From Acidimicrobiia bacterium UBA4744 (GTDB taxonomy: Bacteria > Actinomycetota > Acidimicrobiia > Spongiisociales > UBA4744): 14,952 bases of DNA. The notes below the pieces were generated by a model. The model ran no database searches. It was given only the letters and a program-made list of their open reading frames with translations, and was not told where the DNA came from. The first letter of the stretch is position 1, and each line of letters begins with the position of its first letter. This document shows, in pieces, positions 7,200 through 14,086 of this stretch. Position numbers and translations under genes: made by a program. The DNA lies in NCBI GenBank assembly GCA_002403855.1, contig DHIO01000027.1:20115-35066 (forward strand). Reading direction: 5' to 3'.

Positions 7200-8129
7200 C
7201 TACTCAGCCTGGTAGCGAGCCAGGATGCGGTTCCTCAGGTCTTCCAGGGCCGCCGCGGTTTCCGATCCTTCGACGAGTTGAGCCTCGGCTCCGAGGCGGA
7301 GAAGCAGCCGCGCCGCCACCGAGGCGTCGCTGGCCGAGAAACCGATCACCATCTCCGATCCATCATCCGACAGGACGTCCACCGGGTAGTAATCGGCTAC
7401 CCACCGGGCCCGCTCTCCCAGCCTGATAGTGGCTCGGACATCATCCTCGGACGGCGTGTAGCGCACCTCCGGAGGAGGCGGCTCGGGTGGCGGAGTGAAG
7501 ACCTCGTCGGTCACTCGCGCCTCCTGAATGCGGTCGATGCGGAACACCCTCTCTCCGCCTGCCGTTCGACAGAACCCGGACAGATACCAGTTCCCCAGCG
7601 TCGTGAACACCGACCAGGGCTCGACCAATCGTTCGCGCGTTTCTCCCTTTCCCAGCGATGTGTACGTGAGGGCCAGGACCCGGGTTGCTGCAACGGCTTC
7701 TCGCAGGAGCTCGACCAGCTCCGGTTCACCCGACAGGTCGACCACGACCGCTTCATCGGCGTCGATGCCGAGAGCCGACGCCAGCTTGTCGACTGCTCGA
7801 TCCAAGCCTTCTGGGGCCTGCGAAGTACTGATCAGAGCCGATCCGGATGCCAGCAAGCCGAGTGCCTCAGCCGGCGTCAGACGGAGTGGACGGGAGAAAT
7901 AGTCGGCCATGTCCACGATCACTTCATCGTTCTCGACGTAGGCCACCATGAGATCTCCGGGGCCGTAGCCGGGCAGCCCGCAGACAAACACCAGGTTGAG
8001 ATCCTCGAGAAGCTCACGTTCCGTGTAGCCGAACCGCCGGCACACCTCGTCCACCCCGGCACCCTGATTGGCAATCACCCAGGGGACCATGGAGAGGATA
8101 CGGGTGAGTCGGAGTGCCGTCTTGCTCAT
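7200..8129 (-). CDS. pafC: WYL-domain transcriptional regulator PafC
   Basis: This encodes a 309-residue protein with an N-terminal winged-helix region (about 5-70), a middle helical part and a WYL domain. The WYL motif is visible as GNWYLSGFCR (179-188) followed by VFRIDRIQEARV (195-206). A C-terminal WCX-like segment ends the protein. In mycobacteria PafC pairs with PafB to form the activator of most LexA/RecA-independent DNA-damage genes, with the WYL domains sensing a ligand thought to be single-stranded DNA. Order and overlap support the assignment: the ATG is fused to the pafB stop as ATGA. Regulation of proteasome genes themselves is not implied by this family's known targets. Confidence 0.93.
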   Translation of the reverse strand: MSKTALRLTRILSMVPWVIANQGAGVDEVCRRFGYTERELLEDLNLVFVCGLPGYGPGDLMVAYVENDEVIVDMADYFSRPLRLTPAEALGLLASGSALISTSQAPEGLDRAVDKLASALGIDADEAVVVDLSGEPELVELLREAVAATRVLALTYTSLGKGETRERLVEPWSVFTTLGNWYLSGFCRTAGGERVFRIDRIQEARVTDEVFTPPPEPPPPEVRYTPSEDDVRATIRLGERARWVADYYPVDVLSDDGSEMVIGFSASDASVAARLLLRLGAEAQLVEGSETAAALEDLRNRILARYQAE

Positions 8130-9043
8130 CGGCCGTCACCTGCGACCAGGGCGAGCAACTGGGAGCGCAACTCCTCAGGGGCAATGATCTCGGCGCGGTC
8201 CTCGAACCCCAACAACCAGCCGATGAAGGCAGAAGGGTTGGCCACACGAATCCGCGCCTCCAGGCTCCCGTCGGGTTGCTCCACGGCCGGTTCTGCCAGT
8301 TGACGGCACGCCCACCAGGCGACCTCGGCGTCGAATCGCACGACAGCTTCGAGGTCTTTCTCCCCCGCCTGCCACGGCAGAGAAGGCAAGGCGTCGCGGA
8401 TGCGGAACCCGGCCGGCCGCTCGAATGCTTGGGCCGGTTGCTCGGAGGTGTATCCCGAGCCTCGGTCCACCCGGTACGCCCGGACCTCATCGTTCTCGGC
8501 CGCAACCAGGTACCAGTGGCCGCGCTGATGCAACAGGCCGTAGGGATGCACTTCCCGGCGGCGATCTCGATACTCCATGCTCAGCACCCGCCGGTCGGCG
8601 ACGGCTTGAAAGATCACCGCCAGGGAGTCGGCAGAGGGACCGAGGTCGGCCGCGAGCGGCTCTCCCGCTCCCGACATCGCCCCACCGCCCAGCTTGAGAA
8701 GTGCCTCCGGCCCGGAGGGCTGTCCTCCCAGTCGAACCACCTGTGCAGAAAGCCACAGGGCCGCTCGCTCCTCATCGGTCAAGCCGGGATCGGGGAGCCG
8801 GTATTGATCGGGCGGAACCATGTAACCGAACTCGACCTCCCACACGTCCGTCGGACGCAACTCCAGAGGAATACCCATGTTGCGGAGCAAGTCCTTGTCG
8901 CGCTCAAACATCCTTCGGAAAGCCTCGTCGTTGTCCTGGTCGTAGCCGGCTACCGTCGTCCGGATCTCGTCGGCGCTCACCGGCCGCCCGGTAGTGAGCA
9001 GGAAGGCCAGGAGGTTGAGGAGTCGTTCGATGACACGCTTCAT
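8126..9043 (-). CDS. pafB: WYL-domain transcriptional regulator PafB
   Basis: This encodes a 305-residue paralogue of PafC. The N-terminal wHTH begins MKRVIERLLNLLAFLL and is followed by a helix with RRMFERDKDLLRNMGIPL, typical of WYL regulators. The WYL motif is GHWYLVAAENDEVRAYRVDR (175-194). PafB acts with PafC as a heterodimeric transcription activator of the DNA-damage response. The gene lies 132 nt after pafA, a bigger gap than elsewhere in the cluster. There is no clear Shine-Dalgarno before the ATG, but a TACACT box is nearby, so pafB may be transcribed separately from pafA and be leaderless or nearly so. The stop overlaps the pafC ATG. Confidence 0.94.
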   Translation of the reverse strand: MKRVIERLLNLLAFLLTTGRPVSADEIRTTVAGYDQDNDEAFRRMFERDKDLLRNMGIPLELRPTDVWEVEFGYMVPPDQYRLPDPGLTDEERAALWLSAQVVRLGGQPSGPEALLKLGGGAMSGAGEPLAADLGPSADSLAVIFQAVADRRVLSMEYRDRRREVHPYGLLHQRGHWYLVAAENDEVRAYRVDRGSGYTSEQPAQAFERPAGFRIRDALPSLPWQAGEKDLEAVVRFDAEVAWWACRQLAEPAVEQPDGSLEARIRVANPSAFIGWLLGFEDRAEIIAPEELRSQLLALVAGDGR

Positions 9044-9053
9044 TGTGAGGCTC

Positions 9054-9059
9054 AGTGTA
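9054..9059 (-). promoter_or_regulatory. Candidate -10 element upstream of pafB
   Basis: TACACT on the minus strand lies 10 nt before the pafB ATG, so a start site 6-8 nt downstream would give an essentially leaderless transcript. This fits the lack of a ribosome binding site. No convincing -35 box is seen at the usual distance, so the call is weak. Confidence 0.3.
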
Positions 9060-9143
9060 TGAGGAGCGGAATCAGGCGAGAAGGATCATGAAGGCCGGGG
9101 AATCGTTGATGACCGGTATCCGGCCAATCATCGAGCGCAGGGG

Positions 9144-9166
9144 GCCGGCGACCAACGGCAACCGGC
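9144..9166 (-). other. GC-rich stem-loop just downstream of pafA
   Basis: GCCGG and CCGGC are separated by 13 nt and begin 10 nt after the pafA stop on the minus strand. No U-run follows, so it is at best a terminator of the U-tract-less kind or an RNA-stabilising hairpin. Such short GC stems are frequent by chance in this composition. Confidence 0.25.
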
Positions 9167-9175
9167 TGTGACCAC

Positions 9176-10555
9176 TCACAGGCTGTTGATCAGCTTCTCC
9201 ACCCGGTCGTCGGTTGCTTTGAACGGGTCTTTGCACAGCACGGTTCGCTGAGCCTGGTCGTTGAGCTTCAGATGCACCCAGTCGACCGTGAAATCGCGTT
9301 TCCGGGCCTTGGCAGTCTTGATGAACTCACCCCTGAGTCTTGCCCGGGTCGTCTGGGGTGGCCGTTCCACGGCATCGGCGATCGCCTCGTCCGTAACTAC
9401 TCGATCGACCAGGCCCTTGCGCTGCAGGAGGTAGAACAGGCCTCGCTGCGTGTTGACGTCGTGATACGAGAGGTCCAGCAAGGCGATCTTCGGGTCGGAG
9501 AGCGGCAAATCCCACCGAGCCCGGTACCGATCTATGAGCCGGTACTTCGCCACCCAGTCGACCTCCCGGTCGAGGGTCATTGGATCCTTCTCCAGCCCCG
9601 TCAGGAGATGCTCCCACATCTCGACCGCTTGCTGGATCGGGGCCGGGAACCCCGGGTTGCGGGTGTAGCGAATGGCCCGGTCGAGGTACTCCCATTGGAT
9701 GTCGAGAGCCGACAACTCCCGTCCGTTGGCCAGGCGAATCTTGCGACGACACGACGTGTCGTGGCTGATCTCTCTGATGGCACGGATCGGATTCTCGAGG
9801 GTGAGATCGCGGAACACCACCTCGTCCTCCAGCATCTGCAGCAGGGCCGCGACCGTCCCCACCTTGACGAACGTGGCGTACTCGGACATGTTGGAGTCTC
9901 CGGCGATCACATGGAGACGACGAAAACGTTCGGCGTCGGCGTGTGGCTCATCCCGGGTGTTGATGATCGGTCGACTCCGGGTGGTCGCCGATGAGACACC
10001 TTCCCATATGTGCTCGGCGCGTTGGGCCACGCTGTAGGCCGTTCCCCGAGCCGTCTGCAGCAGCTTCCCGGACCCGATGTAGATCTGGCGAGTCACCAGG
10101 AAGGGGATCAGTGTGTCGACCACCCTCTGAAAGTCACCGTGGCGACCCACCAGATAGTTCTCGTGGCAGCCGTAGGAATTGCCGGCCGAGTCGGTGTTGT
10201 TCTTGAAGAGGTAGATCTCGCCGCGGATACCTTCTTCAACCAGGCGCTCCTCGGCCGACGCCACCAATCCCTCGAGGATGCGTTCGCCGGCTTTGTCGTG
10301 GGCAACCACGTCGTAGACACTGTCGCATTCGGGGGTGGCGTATTCGGGGTGACTCCCCACGTCCAGGTAGAGCCGAGCTCCGTTCTCCAGGAAGACGTTG
10401 GAGGAACGGCCCCAACTGACGACCCGGCGGAAAAGGTAGCGAGCCACCTCGTCGGGGCTGAGGCGACGCTGACCGCGCAGCGTGCAGGTCACCCCGTACT
10501 CGTTCTCGATGCCGTAGATCCGTCGCTGCACCGTGTCAGCGTACCCCGGCTGCAT
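9176..10555 (-). CDS. pafA: Pup-protein ligase PafA
   Basis: This encodes a 459-residue Pup ligase of the carboxylate-amine (glutamine-synthetase-like) fold, which phosphorylates the Pup C-terminal Glu with ATP and joins it to substrate lysines. Conserved segments seen are RRIYGIENEYGVTC (E17, equal to the Mg-binding E9 of mycobacterial PafA), RRVVSWGRSSNVFL, GARLYLDVGSHPEYATPEC (catalytic D65, equal to D57), YLFKNNTDSAGNSYGCHENY, SRPIINTRDEPHADAE and a C-terminal VHLKLNDQAQRTVLCKDPF. The ATG used here adds 8 residues before the usual MQRR-type start. A GTG at 10531 would give the canonical N terminus VQRRIYG, but an AAGG nine nt before the ATG favours the longer form. It sits apart from dop, pup and prcBA, across the DUF2007 gene. 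Confidence 0.97.
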   Translation of the reverse strand: MQPGYADTVQRRIYGIENEYGVTCTLRGQRRLSPDEVARYLFRRVVSWGRSSNVFLENGARLYLDVGSHPEYATPECDSVYDVVAHDKAGERILEGLVASAEERLVEEGIRGEIYLFKNNTDSAGNSYGCHENYLVGRHGDFQRVVDTLIPFLVTRQIYIGSGKLLQTARGTAYSVAQRAEHIWEGVSSATTRSRPIINTRDEPHADAERFRRLHVIAGDSNMSEYATFVKVGTVAALLQMLEDEVVFRDLTLENPIRAIREISHDTSCRRKIRLANGRELSALDIQWEYLDRAIRYTRNPGFPAPIQQAVEMWEHLLTGLEKDPMTLDREVDWVAKYRLIDRYRARWDLPLSDPKIALLDLSYHDVNTQRGLFYLLQRKGLVDRVVTDEAIADAVERPPQTTRARLRGEFIKTAKARKRDFTVDWVHLKLNDQAQRTVLCKDPFKATDDRVEKLINSL

Positions 10556-10588
10556 TCTTGATCGCCTTAATGCCCCGTTTGCCCCACA
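10556..10588. promoter_or_regulatory. Divergent promoter region between pafA and the DUF2007 gene
   Basis: This 33-bp gap separates two genes that start in opposite directions, so any promoters of pafA and the DUF2007 gene must overlap here or reach into the coding sequences. A short AT-rich core (CCTTAAT at 10565-10571) stands out among G/C runs and could supply a -10 in either direction. No clear -35 boxes are seen. The region is reported because of gene layout rather than motif strength. Confidence 0.4.
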
Positions 10589-10951
10589 ATGACCGGGATG
10601 GAATCAGGCTTCGTGTTTCTGGCGACAGTCGGCAACCCCAATCAGGCCCTGCTACTCCAGGCCCTGCTCGACGCCGAAGGCATCTCGGCTCGCCTGCACG
10701 GCGAAGCTCTGGGCCCCTACCGCCTCACCCTCGGCGCTATGGCGGCTACCGAGATCTGGATCCCGCCCGACCGGATGGAAGAGGCCCGCCTGATCTTGCT
10801 GGCAGCGGACACCGACGCTGTGGTCGCGAACGTCGAGCCTCTCGGACCCGGTCCTTCGGTGCATCCGATCCGCTCGTGGGTGTGGTGGCTGGTGGCTGCG
10901 ATCCTCGTGGCCGTCGTCCTGTATGGTCGAGTGTTGATCGCCGGCTCCTAG
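10589..10951 (+). CDS. DUF2007-domain protein with C-terminal membrane helix
   Basis: This is the only plus-strand gene in the window, encoding 120 residues. Residues 8-73 match the small ferredoxin-like DUF2007 ('putative signal-transducing protein') pattern: a strand FVFLATVGNPNQALLLQALL, then LLDAEGISARLHGEAL, and a closing EIWIPPDRMEEARLIL helix. Residues about 95-116 (WVWWLVAAILVAVVLYG) form one membrane helix, so the domain is probably held at the inner membrane on its cytoplasmic side. The start may be the ATG at 10589 or the one at 10598; neither has a good ribosome binding site. Its stop codon shares CTAG with the prcA stop. The function of DUF2007 is unknown, and the position between prcA and pafA is the only hint of a proteasome link. 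Confidence 0.85.
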   Translation: MTGMESGFVFLATVGNPNQALLLQALLDAEGISARLHGEALGPYRLTLGAMAATEIWIPPDRMEEARLILLAADTDAVVANVEPLGPGPSVHPIRSWVWWLVAAILVAVVLYGRVLIAGS

Positions 10952-11622
10952 CCGAGCGCCGCTGCAATCTCTTCCTGCGTGAGACGCCGGAACATGCGAC
11001 GCTCACGAGTGCGGTCGAGCACCGCTGCTTCCCAACCGTCGATTTCCCTCTCCTCGACCTGCCCGAAGGCGTCGGCCACCATCCGGATGGTATCGGCGAT
11101 AGGAGCCGGATCCCGATACCGTGCGGCCAGGTTCGAAGTAAGGGTGTCGGCTTGACCCCCAATCGCGCAGAACCCCCGCTCGTCGTAGAGAGTTCCGTCG
11201 TAGGTGACCTTGAAAAGCCGGTTGCCTTCTCGGTCGGTGCCCACCTCGGCAACAAGGATCTCCACTTCGTAGGGCTTGATCTCGTGGGTGAAGATGTTGC
11301 CGAGGGTCTGCGAGAACGCGTTGGCCAGCCCTTTGCCGGCTACGTCCGGGCGTCCATATAGGTAACCCTTCAAATCCGCGTGCCGAATCCCGGCCACCCG
11401 CAGGGCCTCGAACTCGTTGTATTTCCCCACGCCGGCGAAGGCGATCCGGTCGTAGATCTCGCTGACCTTGTACAAAGTGCGGCTGGGATTCTCGGCCAGC
11501 AGCAGCACGCCGTCGTCGTAGTCAATCGCCACGATCGAACGGCCGCGAGCGATGCCCTTTCTGGCATATTCCGCCCGATCCTTGACCAATTGCTCAGGCG
11601 GCACGTAGAACGGCATGCTCAT
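10948..11622 (-). CDS. prcA: 20S proteasome alpha subunit PrcA
   Basis: This encodes a 224-residue alpha-type subunit forming the outer rings and gate of the 20S core. The N terminus MSMPFYVPPEQLVKDRAEYA is the gating segment and H0 helix, followed by RKGIARGRSIVAI and the alpha-type body with VLLLAENPSRTLYKVSEIYD, RIAFAGVGKYNEFEALR and GNIFTHEIKPYEVEILVAEV. There is no catalytic threonine, as expected for the alpha type. The C terminus MFRRLTQEEIAAALG is like that of mycobacterial PrcA. The ATG forms an ATGA overlap with the prcB stop, so stoichiometric translation is likely. The last stop base pairs are shared with the convergent DUF2007 gene. Confidence 0.97.
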   Translation of the reverse strand: MSMPFYVPPEQLVKDRAEYARKGIARGRSIVAIDYDDGVLLLAENPSRTLYKVSEIYDRIAFAGVGKYNEFEALRVAGIRHADLKGYLYGRPDVAGKGLANAFSQTLGNIFTHEIKPYEVEILVAEVGTDREGNRLFKVTYDGTLYDERGFCAIGGQADTLTSNLAARYRDPAPIADTIRMVADAFGQVEEREIDGWEAAVLDRTRERRMFRRLTQEEIAAALG

Positions 11623-12416
11623 CGCACAGCCTCCAACGCCGCCGCGGATATCTCGGCCACCTGTTCTTCGGGCGCTTCGTGATAGCCGTCAACAGTGACG
11701 GTAACCACATTTGGCAAGATACCCCGTTGGAGGTCGGGGCCACCGGTGGCCGTGTCTTCTTCAGCTGCGGCTATCAACGCCCGGAGTGCGACGTCCAAAG
11801 CGCCCGGTTCATCGAGGTCGTCGCGATACGCACCTCTCAGGTACGACTTGGCGTCCCGCCCGCCGGACCCGGTGGCACCAAAATCCTGCTCCTCGTACCG
11901 TCCTCCCACCACGTCGAAGGTATAGAGGCGGCCTTCCTGCGAGGTTTCGTCGTAACCTGCGAAGAGCGGAACGACGACCAGTCCCTGAAACACCATTGGA
12001 AGCTGCTGGCGGACCATCCGCGCCAGATACGTGGCCTTGCCGTCGAGGCTCAGCCGGGCCCCCTCGAGCTTCTCATAGTGCTCGAGTTCGGTCTGGAACA
12101 GTCGGACCATTTCGACTGCCAGACCGGCGGTGCCGGAGATGGCCACAGCCGAGTAATCGTCGGCCTGAAACACCTTCTGGATCCGTCGGTGGGCGACCAG
12201 GTGGCCTTCAGTAGCTTGCCGGTCCCCCACCATCACTACCCCATCGCCGTACCGCATCGCCAGCACGGTGGTACCTTCCGGTGCGCGAACCAACCCCTCG
12301 GATCCACTCGCCTCCCACACAGGGGCGAGATCGAGGGATCGGAGAAGGTCGGTGAAGCTCGTGCCCGGAGCGGGAGATCCTGCGGGCAATCCCCCGGGAA
12401 AGCGCTCCCGGCTCAT
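11619..12416 (-). CDS. prcB: 20S proteasome beta subunit PrcB (precursor)
   Basis: This encodes a 265-residue precursor of the proteolytic beta subunit. Residues 1-48 are a propeptide ending in APEG, and T49 becomes the N-terminal nucleophile after autocleavage, followed by TVLAMRYGDGVVMVGDRQAT. Relative to T49 as residue 1, the catalytic partners D17 (D65) and K33 (K81) are present. Further family segments are ISGTAGLAVEMVRLFQTELE, GLVVVPLFAGYD and EDTATGGPDLQRGILP. The propeptide is shorter than the roughly 57 residues in M. tuberculosis. The ATG is embedded in the pup stop (ATGA), and prcA follows with the same arrangement, so pup, prcB and prcA are translationally linked. Confidence 0.97.
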   Translation of the reverse strand: MSRERFPGGLPAGSPAPGTSFTDLLRSLDLAPVWEASGSEGLVRAPEGTTVLAMRYGDGVVMVGDRQATEGHLVAHRRIQKVFQADDYSAVAISGTAGLAVEMVRLFQTELEHYEKLEGARLSLDGKATYLARMVRQQLPMVFQGLVVVPLFAGYDETSQEGRLYTFDVVGGRYEEQDFGATGSGGRDAKSYLRGAYRDDLDEPGALDVALRALIAAAEEDTATGGPDLQRGILPNVVTVTVDGYHEAPEEQVAEISAAALEAVR

Positions 12417-12607
12417 TGCCCACCCTTCTGGACGTAGTTCTTGACGAATTCTTCGGCGTTCTCTTCGAGCACTTCGTCGATCTCGTCGAGCAGCTCGTCG
12501 ATCTTGTCGGTTGTCTGGGCAGCCGTTTCACTCGACGCAGGTTGGACGGCCTCGGACTCAGCTTCAGTTTCCTTCCGCTGGACCTTCTTCCGTTCCTGTT
12601 CGGCCAT
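12413..12607 (-). CDS. pup: Prokaryotic ubiquitin-like protein Pup
   Basis: This encodes a 64-residue disordered, highly acidic tagging protein that ends in QKGGQ. Dop converts the final Gln to Glu, PafA couples it to lysines, and the coiled coil of the proteasomal ATPase binds it. The N terminus (MAEQERKKVQRKETE) is Lys/Arg-rich. Residues 34-57 (DKIDELLDEIDEVLEENAEE, then FVKN) form the known ATPase-binding helix, and YVQKGGQ is the conserved end. Length is that of M. tuberculosis Pup (64). A strong AGGAGGT lies 4 nt before the ATG, inside dop, which fits the need for high expression. The last 4 nt overlap prcB. Confidence 0.98.
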   Translation of the reverse strand: MAEQERKKVQRKETEAESEAVQPASSETAAQTTDKIDELLDEIDEVLEENAEEFVKNYVQKGGQ

Positions 12608-14084
12608 TGCTACCTCCTAGCGCTCGAACCAAGCCGGCCGCATCGGCGGCTTGCGAGAGCACACTGTCAACACGCTCTTTGGTACCCCGAAGCGGCTCCA
12701 TCATAGGCACCCGCTTCAGCGTATCTTCCCCGACTTCGAACACGAGCGAATCCCAATTGGCGGCAACGAGCGACTGGGAGAAACGGGATACACACCGGCC
12801 CCGGAAATAGGCCCGGGTCAGCTCGGGAGGCTCCGCCACTGCTCTTTCGATCTCCCCGTCCATGAAGAGGCGCCTCATCGATCCCCTCCGGGCAAGCCGG
12901 TAGTAGAGCCCCCGCTCCGGATCGATGTCGTGGTACTGCAGGTCGAGCGCCCTCAGCTTGGGGTCATCCCACGACAGCCCGTCGCGCTGGCGGTACCCTT
13001 CGAGGATCCGCAGCTTGGCAGCCCAATCGAGACGGTCGGCCAGGCTGAGCGGATCCGACTCGAGATCGGTCAGCAACTCTTCCCACTGGGCCAGCACGCG
13101 GTCGTAGACGGGATCGGGTCCTGCCAGTTCCGAGTACTTCGTCAGCCACTCCAGGTACTGCCATTGCAGGTCCAGAGAGGTAGCAGACCCCCCATCCTCG
13201 AGGGCCAGTGGAAACCGGAAATCGAGGTCGTGGCTTACCTGCCAGGTAGCTGTCACAGGATCCACCAGGGCAACCGGGTCGGGCAACGCCCCTTCCTCGA
13301 GGGCAGCGAGAAAGAGAGAGGCGGCTCCCAGCTTCACAAACGTCTGGGTCTCGGAGAGGTTTGCATCACCGATGATCACATGGAGCCGTCGGTACTTGCT
13401 GGGGTCGCCGTGCGGTTCGTCGCGGGTATTGATGATCGGTCGCTTCAGAGTCGTCTCGAGCCCGACGCGCTCTTCAAAGAAGTCCGCCCGCTGGCTCAGC
13501 TGGAAGGCGACGTCCGGGCGACCGTTCTCCGCACCAACCTTCCCGGATCCGGTCAGGATCTGCCTGGTAACGAGGAACGTCGTGAAGAATTCAATGACCT
13601 CGGAGAACGGCAAATCGCGAGACAGGAGGTAGTTCTCGTGGGCACCGTAGGAGTTGCCCTTCCCGTCGCTGTTGTTCTTGTAGAGACCAATCCGCTGTTC
13701 GTTGTCGAGGAGAGTTCCAGCCGCGACCGCCGCTCTGGCCATGACGACCTCACCCGCCTTGTCGTGAAGAGCCGCTTCGAGCGGATCGAAACACTCCGGC
13801 GTGGAGTACTCGGGATGAGCATGGTCGACATAGAGTCGGGCGCCGTTGGACAGAACCACGTTGACGAGCGCGCTGTCGTAGTCGGATACGACCGCCCCCT
13901 CGACCCCGAATCCCCGTGCGTCGCGTCCCGGGGATTCTTCCTCGAATGACCATTGCACTCGGGCGCGTTCACCGGCGTAGGAGTTCACGACGAGTCCGGA
14001 GGCGATCGCCGGGTTGAAGTCACCCTGATTCCGGACCGAGATGCCGTACTCCGTCTCGGTTCCGCAGACTTTGTGGACGGACAC
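12564..14084 (-). CDS. dop: Pup deamidase/depupylase Dop
   Basis: This encodes a 506-residue homologue of PafA that deamidates Pup-Gln and cleaves Pup from substrates. Visible are KVCGTETEYGIS with E10, the Dop-specific loop after WSFEEESPGRDARGF (46-60), GARLYVDHAHPEYSTPECFD with the catalytic D87 (about D94/95 in other Dops), YKNNSDGKGNSYGAHENYLL, KRPIINTRDEPHGDP and RLHVIIGDANLSETQTFVK. The start is a GTG at 14082-14084, only 2 nt after the ATPase stop, with no Shine-Dalgarno, so it is probably translated by coupling. The C-terminal tail (about 25 residues, Gly/Glu/Asn-rich) has no counterpart known to me, and its last 44 nt overlap pup. Confidence 0.97.
   Translation of the reverse strand: MSVHKVCGTETEYGISVRNQGDFNPAIASGLVVNSYAGERARVQWSFEEESPGRDARGFGVEGAVVSDYDSALVNVVLSNGARLYVDHAHPEYSTPECFDPLEAALHDKAGEVVMARAAVAAGTLLDNEQRIGLYKNNSDGKGNSYGAHENYLLSRDLPFSEVIEFFTTFLVTRQILTGSGKVGAENGRPDVAFQLSQRADFFEERVGLETTLKRPIINTRDEPHGDPSKYRRLHVIIGDANLSETQTFVKLGAASLFLAALEEGALPDPVALVDPVTATWQVSHDLDFRFPLALEDGGSATSLDLQWQYLEWLTKYSELAGPDPVYDRVLAQWEELLTDLESDPLSLADRLDWAAKLRILEGYRQRDGLSWDDPKLRALDLQYHDIDPERGLYYRLARRGSMRRLFMDGEIERAVAEPPELTRAYFRGRCVSRFSQSLVAANWDSLVFEVGEDTLKRVPMMEPLRGTKERVDSVLSQAADAAGLVRALGGSNGRTGTEEGPAEGN
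12612..12618 (-). promoter_or_regulatory. Strong ribosome binding site of pup
   Basis: AGGAGGT on the minus strand, 4 nt from the pup ATG, lies entirely within the last codons of dop. A near-perfect Shine-Dalgarno here sets pup apart from dop, prcB and prcA, which start from overlaps or without such a site. Confidence 0.7.
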
Positions 14085-14086
14085 GA

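Noticed and set aside
7140..8303. Plus-strand open frame (387 codons) covering pafC
   Set aside because: Antisense shadow of a clear WYL regulator; no ribosome binding site or family resemblance.
8114..9091. Plus-strand open frame (325 codons) covering pafB
   Set aside because: Antisense shadow of pafB with low-complexity, Arg/Pro/Gly-rich translation.
9957..13442. Near-identical short stretches in pafA (about 9957-9973) and dop (about 13426-13442)
   Set aside because: Not a mobile repeat: both encode the shared PIINTRDEPH segment of two paralogous enzymes.
12651..13949. Long plus-strand open frame (432 codons) opposite dop
   Set aside because: It is fully antisense to dop, whose protein has all catalytic motifs. 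GC-rich codon bias opens such antisense frames, and the translation shows no recognisable domain.
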